From positions 248,001 to 312,000 of the forward strand of contig NZ_CAJGBF010000001.1 in NCBI RefSeq assembly GCF_904424705.1: a DNA stretch of 64,000 bases. The letters are read 5' to 3'. This DNA comes from Rossellomorea arthrocnemi. Its GTDB lineage: Bacteria > Bacillota > Bacilli > Bacillales > Bacillaceae_B. Position 1 is the stretch's first letter; every line of letters begins with the position of its first letter. This document shows positions 18,090-26,843 of the stretch, piece after piece. Below the pieces are notes generated by a model, which did no database searches, was not told the DNA's origin, and saw only the letters and a program-made list of their open reading frames with translations. Both the position numbers and the translations under genes were made by a program.

Positions 18090-18143
18090 AAGACGCAGGA
18101 ATGCTTCTCCCCCATGATTTGTGGAAAAGCATTCCTACGTCTT
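18090..18143 (-). terminator. Terminator of the YfcC-type transporter gene
   Basis: Long hairpin with arms AAGACGtAGGAATGCTT and AAGCATTCCTgCGTCTT on the minus strand, followed by TTTTTT. It separates the transporter from the kdgR promoter. Confidence 0.85.
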
Positions 18144-18166
18144 CATTCATTTTGTTGTCTATAGTC

Positions 18167-19585
18167 TTAAAACGGTCCCCAATTCATCATGACTCCAATC
18201 GTTAAAAAGATAGAACCCAACACAATCCATATGAACAATAAAGGCAACATAAACCGTATCCATTTCGTCCAGGATATCCCTGCTATCGCCAGGTTTGCCA
18301 TGAGTATTCCTGATGTCGGTGTGATCGTATTGGTAAACCCATCGCCCATTTTATAGGCTTGAACCGCCACTTGCCGGGGAATTTCCATTAAGTCTGCAAG
18401 AGGTGTCATAATGGGCATGACGATTACAGCTTGTCCACTGCCCGACGAAACAAGGATATTGAAGATTAAATTGGCTACGAACATAACCAATGCCCCGATC
18501 ACACTGGTGAAAGGAGTCATCATGGTGGCCATCCCTTCGACGACGGTATCAAGAATCCTGCCATCTTCCAGGATCACGACGATGGAACGGGCCATTCCGA
18601 TAATCAACGCTCCGTAAACTAAGCCTTTTGCACCCTCGAAGAATTCGGAAACAAGTTTATTCGGACTCATTTTGGCAATGATGGCTGTACCTGCAGCGAT
18701 AATCAAGAAGATGGCGGCCATTTCATTCAATGACCATTTATACTGAAACACACCGAAGACATAAATACCAATTCCAACAACCAACCAGGCAAGAACAAGC
18801 TTGTGGAGTCCCGTTACTTCCTGCTTCTCCGAGACTTCTTCCTTTTGATCAACCTTTGGAAATGGCGTCTTCCCTAACACGCTTTTTGAAGGATCATGCT
18901 TAATTTTCTTAGCATACCAGGCCACATACGTAACGGTAGAAATTAAAATAGCGAGATAAATAACAATTCGGTAGCCGATTCCAGAAAACAATGGAAGCTG
19001 TGCGATTTGCTGAGCCGTTCCTGTAGTCAGGGGATCAAGGAAGGCAGTGTTGAAGCCTGCATAAGCCCCTAAATAAATGATGGAAACCCCGACGATAGCA
19101 TCAAGCTTCATGGAACGGGCAAGGATGATTCCAATGGGTATGAATGCAATGACAGCATTCACTATGATACCCAGCGCTCCAAAAATAGAGAACAGGATGC
19201 TGACACCCGCAATCAATAGTAATTCTTTATTCCTTGTCTTTTCAATCGTTTTGAGGATGAGTGCATCAATCGCTCCGGTTGATTCAATGACTGCGAATGC
19301 CCCTCCAATGATCAATACTAAGAAAATCAGGGGTGCAGAGCTAATCATGCCTTCTTGTATGGCCAAGAATACATCCATCAAGGTGGCAGGAGATGACTCT
19401 ACATGTTGATAGCTATCCGGAACCACCATCGTAATACCGTCCACTTCTTCTCTGGAGAACTCTCCGGCGGGGATGATATAAGTCATGATTGCAATAAATA
19501 CGAGTATCCCAAACAAGATGACATAAGCATCGGGGATCCCCCACTTCCGTTTCTTTTCTTTTGACGTGACAGTTTGAACTTCCAT
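18167..19585 (-). CDS. YfcC family transporter (DcuC/ArcD-like, short-chain acid or peptide-type)
   Basis: 472-residue membrane protein of the YfcC family, with about 12 segments. It opens with WGIPDAYVILFGILVFIAIMTYIIPAGEF, has an internal SPATLMDVFLAIQEGM, and ends with the signature block NILVSSGSGQAVIVMPIMTPLADLMEIPRQVAVQAYKMGDGFTNTITPTSGILMANLAIAGI. Relatives carry dicarboxylates, amino acids or acylated amino acids, and many are called basic amino acid antiporters without proof. I use ATG 19585 after AGGAGGCGG; the frame runs open to 19648. It is divergent from the RpiR-M20-racemase genes, probably one functional unit. Confidence 0.87.
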   Translation of the reverse strand: MEVQTVTSKEKKRKWGIPDAYVILFGILVFIAIMTYIIPAGEFSREEVDGITMVVPDSYQHVESSPATLMDVFLAIQEGMISSAPLIFLVLIIGGAFAVIESTGAIDALILKTIEKTRNKELLLIAGVSILFSIFGALGIIVNAVIAFIPIGIILARSMKLDAIVGVSIIYLGAYAGFNTAFLDPLTTGTAQQIAQLPLFSGIGYRIVIYLAILISTVTYVAWYAKKIKHDPSKSVLGKTPFPKVDQKEEVSEKQEVTGLHKLVLAWLVVGIGIYVFGVFQYKWSLNEMAAIFLIIAAGTAIIAKMSPNKLVSEFFEGAKGLVYGALIIGMARSIVVILEDGRILDTVVEGMATMMTPFTSVIGALVMFVANLIFNILVSSGSGQAVIVMPIMTPLADLMEIPRQVAVQAYKMGDGFTNTITPTSGILMANLAIAGISWTKWIRFMLPLLFIWIVLGSIFLTIGVMMNWGPF

Positions 19586-19703
19586 CGATTTCCGCCTCCT
19601 ATCCTTAATCTTCTGAATATTCTGTTGACTAACACCATAATAAATCATACAATTTAATTTAACAACAATAAATTATAAACTTTATTTCACTGGAGATTTG
19701 ATT
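19586..19703. promoter_or_regulatory. Divergent promoter region of transporter and rpiR genes
   Basis: 118 very AT-rich bases between the YfcC-type transporter and the RpiR regulator. It must contain both promoters. An AATTTA...TAAATT inverted pair around 19650-19675 may be an operator, but I cannot support it strongly. Confidence 0.4.
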
Positions 19704-20501
19704 ATGGCCTATTTAGAAAACACTCAGAAAAACTATCATCACTTAACAAAAGGGCTTAAAAAGGTGGCGGAATCCTTACGCACAAACCCGGTTCTCTTTG
19801 CAACCCATCCTGCGAAAAAAACGGCAGAAATCATTGATGTCAGTGAGACCATGGTCATCCGCTTTTGCAAAGCAATCGGATATGCAGGCTACGGGGAATT
19901 ACAAAAGGATGTTCAACAGAGCCTATTATCTTTAAAACCTCCCAAAAGGGAACACGGTCATGAACAAGTGAATTCTTTCGAACGAATCATGCAATCCGAT
20001 GAGGATAACATCCATCAGGCATCCCTCAACATTGATTGGCAAGTGGCCAAACAAATCGTTGATTGCCTCGTTCAATCCAAGTCCACCACTATAGTCGGGT
20101 ATTACCACTCCTTTTCCTATGCGCACTGGTTCTATTTCCTGCTGCATCATTTACTTGATCATACTTCCCTTTATCGACCGGAAACGGATATTGGGTTTAC
20201 GGGTAAAGGAAAAGATCAGACGATCATCATCTTTTCCTATTACCGATATGCCTTAGAAGGGATCCGACTTGCAAAGGAGGCTAAAGAAAACGGGAACACG
20301 ATTGTCATTATCACAGACTCCAAGCTTTCCCCCATTGCTGAATATGGTGATTACGTTCTTACCATTCATTCTGCAAAGAAATCAATACTCGAAAAAGGCC
20401 CCATCACGTTTTCAGTGTTAAATGCTTTGCTTTTACACATCGCTCAGAAAACGGGAAAAATGGACTTTGTCAATCCAGCCAACACCTATTATATAAAGTG
20501 A
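19704..20501 (+). CDS. MurR/RpiR family transcriptional regulator
   Basis: 265-residue regulator with an N-terminal RpiR helix-turn-helix (VAESLRTNPVLFATHPAKKTAEIIDVSETMVIRFCKAIGYAGYGELQKDVQQ) and a C-terminal SIS sugar/ligand-binding domain (STTIVGYYHSFSYAHWF... DQTIIIFSYYRYALEGIRLAKEAKENGNTIVIITDSKLSPIAEYGDYVL). RpiR proteins may repress or activate. This one is divergent to the transporter and leads the amidohydrolase and racemase genes, so it probably controls all four. Start ATG 19704 has GGAG eight bases before it. Its stop lies 12 bases before the next start. Confidence 0.87.
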   Translation: MAYLENTQKNYHHLTKGLKKVAESLRTNPVLFATHPAKKTAEIIDVSETMVIRFCKAIGYAGYGELQKDVQQSLLSLKPPKREHGHEQVNSFERIMQSDEDNIHQASLNIDWQVAKQIVDCLVQSKSTTIVGYYHSFSYAHWFYFLLHHLLDHTSLYRPETDIGFTGKGKDQTIIIFSYYRYALEGIRLAKEAKENGNTIVIITDSKLSPIAEYGDYVLTIHSAKKSILEKGPITFSVLNALLLHIAQKTGKMDFVNPANTYYIK

Positions 20502-20512
20502 GAGGAGAACGT

Positions 20513-21646
20513 ATGATGAACGCACCCTTTAAAGAAAAGATCCAAGATACCTTTGAGTACCTCCATGCCAACCCTGAAATAAGCTGGGAAGAAACGAACA
20601 CCACCACCTATATCCAAGACAGGCTAAAAAAAGCCGGCTGCCGTGTACAAACGTTCGAAGATTGCACAGGAGTCATTGGAGATTATGGAAACTTCAGTGG
20701 AGATGTTCCTGTAATTGGAATACGGGCAGATATCGATGCCCTATGGCAAAAAGTCGACGGTGAGCTGCAAGCAAATCACTCCTGCGGTCATGATGCCCAT
20801 ATGACCATGGTCCTTGGGGTTCTGTGGAAAATTCGTGAGGATGAAAATCTAAAAGACAACATTGGCATCCGCTTTATCTTTCAACCAGCAGAGGAAGTCG
20901 GGGCAGGTGCCCTGAAGATGGTCGAAAAAGGAGCGGCGGATGAAATCGATTACTTATATGGGATTCATCTGCGCCCTATTCAGGAGACGGCGAACGGCTT
21001 CGCCTCACCCTCGATCCTCCACGGGGCGACAGGCTCATTAGCATTTGACATAAAAGGGGATGATGCTCATGGAGCCCGCCCTCACCTGACTCACAATGCC
21101 ATTGAAATTGGGAATCATATCCTTAATGCCTTAAATACCATTCATTTAAATCCAAGCATCGCCCATTCCATCAAAGTAACTAAATTTCAAGCTGGAGGAA
21201 AGAACCTTAACATTATTCCAGGCAGTGCCTCAATTGGACTTGACCTCCGTTCCCAAACCAATGAGCTCATGAAAGAATTGCACGAGAGAGTGATCGAAAT
21301 CCTTCATACTACCAGTGAATTATATAGTGTCCCTATTGAAGTGACCAAGGATTACGGGATAGCTGCGGCAGAAGTGAGTGAAGAAGCACAGGAATATGCA
21401 CACAGGGCAATCGTGAATGTATTAGGAGAAGAGAAAGTAGATCCGCCACTCGTGACTCCAGGCGGCGATGACTTCCATTTCTACACGATAAAAAAACCTC
21501 AACTTAAAGCCACTATGGTTGGGCTTGGCTGTGATCTGCAACCGGGACTCCACCATCCCGATATGGAATTTGAAAAAGATTCCTTGTTTAATGGCATCGA
21601 GATTTTGACTGAAATTGTAAAACTCCATTCCAGGAAGGATGGGTAA
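20513..21646 (+). CDS. M20-family amidohydrolase (AmhX/N-acyl amino acid hydrolase-like)
   Basis: 377-residue zinc-dependent M20D peptidase/amidohydrolase. Metal-binding stretches are GIRADIDALWQ, NHSCGHDAHMTMVLG, FQPAEEVGAGA with the catalytic Glu pair, and the C-terminal GGDDFHFY. The dimerisation domain is HGARPHLTHNAIEIGNHILNALN. Start ATG 20513 follows GAGAGGAG. It resembles B. subtilis AmhX. Relatives deacylate N-acylated amino acids. Beside an N-acylamino-acid-racemase-like gene this suggests a D-to-L amino acid salvage pair (inference). Two bases separate it from the next gene. Confidence 0.87.
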   Translation: MMNAPFKEKIQDTFEYLHANPEISWEETNTTTYIQDRLKKAGCRVQTFEDCTGVIGDYGNFSGDVPVIGIRADIDALWQKVDGELQANHSCGHDAHMTMVLGVLWKIREDENLKDNIGIRFIFQPAEEVGAGALKMVEKGAADEIDYLYGIHLRPIQETANGFASPSILHGATGSLAFDIKGDDAHGARPHLTHNAIEIGNHILNALNTIHLNPSIAHSIKVTKFQAGGKNLNIIPGSASIGLDLRSQTNELMKELHERVIEILHTTSELYSVPIEVTKDYGIAAAEVSEEAQEYAHRAIVNVLGEEKVDPPLVTPGGDDFHFYTIKKPQLKATMVGLGCDLQPGLHHPDMEFEKDSLFNGIEILTEIVKLHSRKDG

Positions 21647-21648
21647 AA

Positions 21649-22794
21649 ATGAAGCCTGTTTTCATTAAAGAAGTCATTCTTCACAGAATTAACGTTTCTC
21701 TGAAATCTCCCTTCACCACAAGTTTCGGAACCATGCAGACAAAAGAGGTTTGTCTGGTAGAGGTAGTTGATGAATGTGGTTTATCCGGTTGGGGAGAAAC
21801 CGTCACAAGTGACGAGCCATACTATAATGAAGAAACGACCCAAACGGCGTTATACATTTTAAAGGACTTCCTCATTCCAAAATTGATTAAGAAGGAGATC
21901 AGCCATCCCAAGGAAGTCCACCACATGCTTTCATTCGTACGGAGGCATCAAATCGCTAAAGCTTCCATTGAAACGGCCATTTGGGACGTCTTTAGTAAGA
22001 AGAACCATAAACCCTTATGTGAAGTCCTCGGGGGACTGCAGAAAAAGGTGGCAGTTGGAAAAAGCATTGGAATACAGAATTCCCCTGAAGAACTTGTCTC
22101 TAAAGTCTCTCAATACGTGCATGAAGGCTTTCAAAAGATCAAAATAAAAATCGCCCCCGGTGCAGACATAGAGTATATCAGGAAAGTCAGGGAAGCATTC
22201 CCCGACATCCATTTAATGGCCGATGCCAATTCAGCTTATTCACTTGAAAACATAGAGCACTTGAAGCAACTAGATCAATATAATCTACTCATGATCGAGC
22301 AGCCCCTCGCCCATGATGACATCATTGATCACAGTGTTCTACAGGGAGAAATGTCCACCCCGATCTGCCTTGATGAAAGCATCCACAGCTATGAAGACGC
22401 CCGAAAGGCCATCGAACTGGGCAGTTGTAAAATCATCAATATTAAAATGGGCCGCGTAGGTGGACTACAGGAATCCATTCGAATTCATGACTTATGCAAA
22501 GACCACAACATCCCCGTATGGTGCGGCGGCATGCTTGAAACAGGTATCGGGAGGTCCCATAACCTTCACATGACAACACTCTCTAACTTTACCATTCCCG
22601 GTGACACCGCCCCTTCTTCCCACTACTGGAAAGAAGACATCATTACAGAAGATATCGTCATGGAGGATGGCTACATTCAGGTACCATCCGGAAACGGGAT
22701 AGGTGCAGAAATAAACAGAGCTGCTCTGCAAGAAAGACTGATCCGTTCTGAATCGGTCGTCAGTGATTATTCTGTGCATCCGATACCAAGCTAG
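21649..22794 (+). CDS. Enolase-superfamily enzyme: N-acylamino acid racemase / o-succinylbenzoate synthase-like
   Basis: 381-residue MLE-subgroup enolase. The catalytic KxK is in QKIKIKIAPG (Lys165/Lys167), metal ligands are Asp192 (MADANSAY), Glu217 (IEQPLAHDD) and Asp242 (LDESIHS), and the second lysine is Lys266 (NIKMGRVGG). The GGMLETGIGRSHN stretch is typical of NSAR/OSBS enzymes. It may be MenC, but there are no men genes here. With the M20 hydrolase and YfcC-type transporter, N-acyl or N-succinyl amino acid racemisation is the better guess. A strong terminator follows. Confidence 0.83.
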   Translation: MKPVFIKEVILHRINVSLKSPFTTSFGTMQTKEVCLVEVVDECGLSGWGETVTSDEPYYNEETTQTALYILKDFLIPKLIKKEISHPKEVHHMLSFVRRHQIAKASIETAIWDVFSKKNHKPLCEVLGGLQKKVAVGKSIGIQNSPEELVSKVSQYVHEGFQKIKIKIAPGADIEYIRKVREAFPDIHLMADANSAYSLENIEHLKQLDQYNLLMIEQPLAHDDIIDHSVLQGEMSTPICLDESIHSYEDARKAIELGSCKIINIKMGRVGGLQESIRIHDLCKDHNIPVWCGGMLETGIGRSHNLHMTTLSNFTIPGDTAPSSHYWKEDIITEDIVMEDGYIQVPSGNGIGAEINRAALQERLIRSESVVSDYSVHPIPS

Positions 22795-22841
22795 TATTCT
22801 ACAGAGAATGAACCTCTGTCTCAAAATAAGGATTAGTCCCC

Positions 22842-22890
22842 AGAAGGCGGGTGGTGGAAAGATTCTTCCACCATCCGCCTTCTATATTTT
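22842..22890 (+). terminator. Terminator of the rpiR-M20-racemase operon
   Basis: Very strong hairpin with arms AGAAGGCGGgTGGTGGAA and TTCCACCAtCCGCCTTCT, loop AGATTC, then TATATTTTT. Confidence 0.88.
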
Positions 22891-23248
22891 TATAAAAAAA
22901 GTACCGCAGTCCTCCTTCCTTACTTATTTTAGCCATTTGACTGGATCCTACTTCCAGGACGATTCCCCACTGAACTCCCCGAATACCATTGCCGACTGCC
23001 CCTTCGTACGTCAAGCCAAGGAGAACTTCTCTTTTTCCTCATCGATCGTAGTCCCCCTCCCCTTTTTTAATTTACAAAACGATTAACAAAACTTTCAAAA
23101 GCTATGAAAACGGTTTAGATAGGAATATCATGGACAAGGAATTCACTTATATAGTACATAACCAAGAAGAATTAGGTAGACATTAAAACCATTCATACAT
23201 AAGAAGAAAGTGATTAGATAGGCTAATGAATAGAAAGAAGGCAGATGA
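22891..23248. other. Intergenic region upstream of the malic enzyme gene
   Basis: About 360 bases with no convincing gene. The last 150 bases are AT-rich and probably contain the malic enzyme promoter. TGAAAACGGTTTAG at 23105-23118 has the LacI/cre type of centre and its right half resembles the KdgR operator half-site CGGTTTAGT, so it could be a weak cre or a KdgR site. I do not rely on either. Confidence 0.45.
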
Positions 23249-24961
23249 ATGAACATACCAGAGAATATCATCATTACAACATTGAAAGGAAAAGAGATTC
23301 TCTCCAATCCTTTTTTGAATAAAGGAACAGCTTTTACAAAAGAGGAAAGGGATGATCTTGGACTCGACGGACTGCTTCCTTCTCAAGTCCTCACCCTTGA
23401 CGAACAAGTGAAGAGAGTCTATGAGCAATATTCGATGCGTACCACGAATTTATTTAAAAACGGTCTCCTTTATGATTTGTATAACCGGAATGTGGTTCTG
23501 TTTTACCGGTTATTAAAGGAACACCTGGCTGAAATGCTCCCGATCATTTATACACCTACCGTTGGAGAAGCAATCAAATCCTACTCTCACAGCTACCGCA
23601 GGCCTGGTGGCTTATATCTTTCTATCGAAGAACCCGAAGGCATTGAAAAAGCCTTTCATAACCTCGGACATGCTAAGAATGACATTGATTTAATCGTTGT
23701 AACCGATTCTGAAAGCATACTGGGTATCGGAGACCAGGGAGTGGGGGGAATTAATATTGCGATAGGAAAGCTTGCTGTCTACACAGCGGCAGCCGGCATT
23801 GATCCAAGCCGTGTGCTGCCGGTGGTTCTGGACGTTGGTACGAACAATCAGGAATTGGTTGCAGATCCCATCTATATCGGAAACAAATTCGGCCGTGTGC
23901 GCGGTGATCGTTATGACGAATTTATCGACTTATTCATTCATACCGCACGTAAATTCTATCCGGAAGTTCTTCTTCATTGGGAAGACCTTGGCAATGTGAA
24001 TGCGCGTATGATCATGGAGAAATACGGAGAAAGAATTCTCACCTTCAATGATGACATCCAAGGAACAGGAGCTGTTACCCTTGCTGCCGTCATGTCTGCG
24101 ATGAAAGTAACGGGATCCTCTGTGAAGGACCAGCGGATTATAGTCTTCGGACCAGGAGCAGCCGGGATCGGCAATGCTGACCAAATGGCAGATGCAATGG
24201 TTCTTGAGGGGCTGACAAGAGAAGAAGCATGTGAGCGTTTCTGGGCGATTGATTACCGTGGATTACTGACAGATGAAACGCAGGATGTCTTTACATTCCA
24301 GAAGCCGTATGTACGGAAGGCGGAAGAAGTGAAAGGCTGGAATCGAAACAAGGATGGAATCATTTCATTAAAAGAAGTGATCGAGAAAGTGAAGCCCACC
24401 ATCCTTATTGGTACTTCCGGTCAGGCAGGCGCCTTCACTGAGGATATAGTGAAAGAAATGACTAAGCACGTTGAGCGCCCCATCATCATGCCAATGTCCA
24501 ACCCGACAGCTTTGGCTGAAGCAGTACCTGAAAACCTGATCAAATGGACAGCCGGTAAAGCGTTAATTGCCACGGGGAGCCCATTTGCCAATGTAGAATA
24601 CAATGGTATCTCGTATGAAATCGGACAGTCCAATAACGCATTTGTATTCCCCGGACTGGGACTTGGCGCCATTGTGACAAAAGCTGAAATCATTTCCAAG
24701 GGGATGTTCACAGCTGCCGCTAATGCAGTAGCCAAAATGTGTGACAGCAGCACACCAGGGGCATCACTGCTCCCATCCATTGAGAAATTACATGCGGTAT
24801 CTATCGGGGTAGCGGTTGAGGTAGCGAAGGCAGCAATCGAAGAAGGCGTAGCCAGAACTGAAATAACGAATATAGAAAAAGCAGTGGTGGATGCGGTTTG
24901 GGAGCCTGAGTACAAAGTAATAAGGAATATCGGTAACTGGACTAGCCTAAACCATGAATAA
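23249..24961 (+). CDS. maeA: NAD-dependent malic enzyme
   Basis: 570-residue large-type malic enzyme, oxidatively decarboxylating malate to pyruvate. Conserved stretches are [30 protein letters not shown] (with the catalytic Tyr), [74 protein letters not shown] with the metal ligands Glu-Asp and Asp, and the nucleotide motif FGPGAAGIG near residue 300. Length agrees with B. subtilis MaeA. Start ATG 23249 follows GAAAGAAGG; an out-of-frame ATG lies four bases before it. Monocistronic. Confidence 0.94.
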   Translation: MNIPENIIITTLKGKEILSNPFLNKGTAFTKEERDDLGLDGLLPSQVLTLDEQVKRVYEQYSMRTTNLFKNGLLYDLYNRNVVLFYRLLKEHLAEMLPIIYTPTVGEAIKSYSHSYRRPGGLYLSIEEPEGIEKAFHNLGHAKNDIDLIVVTDSESILGIGDQGVGGINIAIGKLAVYTAAAGIDPSRVLPVVLDVGTNNQELVADPIYIGNKFGRVRGDRYDEFIDLFIHTARKFYPEVLLHWEDLGNVNARMIMEKYGERILTFNDDIQGTGAVTLAAVMSAMKVTGSSVKDQRIIVFGPGAAGIGNADQMADAMVLEGLTREEACERFWAIDYRGLLTDETQDVFTFQKPYVRKAEEVKGWNRNKDGIISLKEVIEKVKPTILIGTSGQAGAFTEDIVKEMTKHVERPIIMPMSNPTALAEAVPENLIKWTAGKALIATGSPFANVEYNGISYEIGQSNNAFVFPGLGLGAIVTKAEIISKGMFTAAANAVAKMCDSSTPGASLLPSIEKLHAVSIGVAVEVAKAAIEEGVARTEITNIEKAVVDAVWEPEYKVIRNIGNWTSLNHE

Positions 24962-24979
24962 TGGAATTCAGCAAACAAA

Positions 24980-25264
24980 GAGGCTGGGACATAACTAAAT
25001 CTATACATTCTAAAGAGGAACAATAAGATCACGTGTTACACCGCTGCCCGATTCCATTCAAAACTTCGCTTTCCTCGGGCGGAAGGCGAGCCTATTCCGC
25101 TTTTCCCGCAGGAGTCTTCGTCTTGCACTCCAATCAACAGCTAGAACCTGCTTAATACATGGATTAATTTTTAGTACTAAAAATTTAAAATCCGAACGAG
25201 TTAGATTTTCATCAAATCACTCGTTCGGATTTTTCTTTATCTGAAATCCTTTTGTCCCAGCCTC
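24980..25264. repeat. 285-bp dispersed element with 12-bp perfect inverted ends
   Basis: Bounded by GAGGCTGGGACA at 24980-24991 and TGTCCCAGCCTC at 25253-25264. The interior holds a GC-rich block (about 25045-25150, with CTTTCCTCGGGCGGAAGG, CCCGCAGGAGTCTTCG and CACTCCAATCAAC) that resembles a repeat I know from many Bacillaceae genomes, and a terminator-like hairpin at 25187-25234. No transposase is present. It fills the gap between two convergent genes. Family membership is from memory of related genomes, not a search. Confidence 0.65.
25187..25234. terminator. Hairpin with T-run inside the 285-bp element
   Basis: Stem AAAATCCGAACGAGT / ACTCGTTCGGATTTT with a 17-base loop and T-runs on both strands. 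It can end transcripts from the malic enzyme gene and from the methyltransferase gene. Confidence 0.75.
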
Positions 25265-25369
25265 TCCTTGCTGTATGAGAGCCCACGTTAAATAGAATTC
25301 TTCCCGCTCTTCCTTTTATAACTCCTTTGGTGCGTCATGAAACGATCAACCAAAGGCTGTTTGTCCATC

Positions 25370-26473
25370 TTATCCCCAAATTTCTTTTGATACATCCACA
25401 ATATATTTCAGCTTCGCCCATTGCTCTTCCTCGGTTAAAATATTCCCATGATGAGTCGAGGCAAATCCACATTGGGGGCTGATACATAGTTGCTCCAGAG
25501 GTACATATTGAGTTGCTTCTTCTACACGTGCTTTAATGTTTTCTTTCTCTTCCAATGTACCGTGCTTCGAAGTGAACACCCCAAGCACTACCCGGGGACC
25601 TCCATCTGGTATGTAATCCAAAGGTTTAAAATCTCCCGAGCGTTCATCATCGTATTCCAGGAAAAATCCGTTCACTCGTTCTTCGGCAAATAGGGTTGGG
25701 GCAATTTTAGCGTAGCTGCCTTCAAAAGCCCATTTTGAACGGTAGTTTCCCCGGCAGAGGTGGGTCGTCACAATTAAATCTTCCGGTTTATCTTCCAATA
25801 CACTGTTCACCACGTGTAAAGCTAGGTCAATCAGTTCCTGACGGGAATAACCGCTGTCATTGAAAGGAATTTCAGGTGCATTCAGACCGGCAATATACAC
25901 ATCATCAAATTGCAAATAGCGGCAGCCTGCATCATAAAATGCTTGAACAGCCTCGCGGTAGGTTTGAATCACATCAGTTGCAAAGTCATGGATATCCGGA
26001 TAAATGTCGAGGTTGCGGATTCCGGCGTTAAATAATTGATTCGGGCTCGGAATGGTCTGTTTGGGAATCGCACGTTCGGCAACAATCTCTTTAAACTCGA
26101 TAAAATCCTTTACATGAGGATGATCGGGGTTAAAGGAAAGTTTTCCGTTAATACGCACATCGTATCTTTCTGTTTCCTCGCCTTTAAACTGGAAACCATT
26201 CTCCGGAACATACCCTTCTACACCGTTTAAGTGTTCGAGGAAATCGGTATGCCAGAATCTGCGGCGGAATTCACCATCTGTAACAGCCTGCAGTCCCACT
26301 TCAATTTGCTTGTCTACAATTCTTTTAATCTCCTGAGTTTCAATGTCATGCAGTTCCCGGGGAGAAAGCGCTCCTTCCTGAAACTCCTTTCTTGCCTGAT
26401 GAATTCTATCAGGTCGTAATAAGCTTCCTACGTGATCTGCTCTAAATGGTGCTGCTACCAACGTCTTTGTCAT
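25370..26473 (-). CDS. Methionine synthase-like methyltransferase, MetE C-terminal domain type (YxjG/YxjH)
   Basis: 367-residue single-domain relative of cobalamin-independent methionine synthase (the catalytic C-terminal half of MetE). It has DHVGSLLRP at the N-terminus, the homocysteine-binding stretch YLQFDDVYIAGLN, and the zinc ligands in VTTHLCRGN (His-x-Cys) and CISPQCGFAS. YxjG/YxjH-type proteins transfer a methyl group to homocysteine or related thiols; the methyl donor is unproven. It is preceded by an S-box riboswitch (26526-26683), which supports a role in methionine/SAM metabolism. I use ATG 26473; the frame opens four codons earlier at a TTG. Confidence 0.9.
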   Translation of the reverse strand: MTKTLVAAPFRADHVGSLLRPDRIHQARKEFQEGALSPRELHDIETQEIKRIVDKQIEVGLQAVTDGEFRRRFWHTDFLEHLNGVEGYVPENGFQFKGEETERYDVRINGKLSFNPDHPHVKDFIEFKEIVAERAIPKQTIPSPNQLFNAGIRNLDIYPDIHDFATDVIQTYREAVQAFYDAGCRYLQFDDVYIAGLNAPEIPFNDSGYSRQELIDLALHVVNSVLEDKPEDLIVTTHLCRGNYRSKWAFEGSYAKIAPTLFAEERVNGFFLEYDDERSGDFKPLDYIPDGGPRVVLGVFTSKHGTLEEKENIKARVEEATQYVPLEQLCISPQCGFASTHHGNILTEEEQWAKLKYIVDVSKEIWG

Positions 26474-26525
26474 GTTTAATCCCAACCTTTTTTAGTAGTT
26501 TTAGTCTTACCAGTCAAACAAATAA

Positions 26526-26683
26526 AACCCCTCTTCTACATATAAGAAGAGGGGTTAATACATACCTTAAAGGGCCTTCTCCTCTTATCTGCTAGCATTA
26601 CGCTACTGGAATTGGCACAGTACTTATGAAAAGTCCGCTGCCGAGGTATCAAAGGGCCAGTCCCTCCACCTCTCTGGATAAGA
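26526..26683 (-). ncRNA. SAM (S-box) riboswitch with terminator
   Basis: On the minus strand, the aptamer runs from CTTATCCAGAGAGGTGGAGG (26682 down to 26663) through ACTGGCCC, GATACCTCGGCAGC and GTGCCAATTCCAG to the closing GATAAGAGG (26589-26581). This is the classic S-box order, with helix P1 formed by CTTATC and GATAAG. A strong terminator hairpin follows at 26556-26526 (AACCCCTCTTCT / AGAAGAGGGGTT) ending in TTTTATTTG. The AAGAGGAG of the aptamer 3' side can pair with the CTCTT of the terminator, giving the antiterminator. High SAM should stop transcription of the MetE-like gene. Confidence 0.93.
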
Positions 26684-26843
26684 AAAAATCGAAAGATATT
26701 AAGTTTTTGATCAATAAACACACTATAAACTTCAACAAAATGATTGTCAACTGTTAATTTCAAATATTCTCATAACTTCAATGAAAAATAAAAATCGGAT
26801 AAGAGTTTCCCATGTCCTAACTCCGTTTCCTTACTACTCCCGG

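Noticed and set aside
21649-22794. menC (o-succinylbenzoate synthase) of menaquinone synthesis
   Set aside because: Catalytic residues fit OSBS as well as NSAR, but no men gene is nearby and the neighbours are a deacylase and an amino-acid-type transporter, so a menC symbol is not justified.
23105-23118. cre or KdgR site before the malic enzyme gene
   Set aside because: The left half fits cre and the right half resembles the KdgR half-site, but neither consensus is complete; noted only in the intergenic entry.
24421-25032. 203-codon minus-strand frame opposite the malic enzyme
   Set aside because: Antisense to a fully conserved malic enzyme C-terminus. The low-complexity Ser/Ala/Ile composition is typical of a shadow frame.
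24980-25264. Insertion sequence with transposase
   Set aside because: Inverted ends are present, but the interior has no reading frame of useful length; treated as a non-autonomous repeat.
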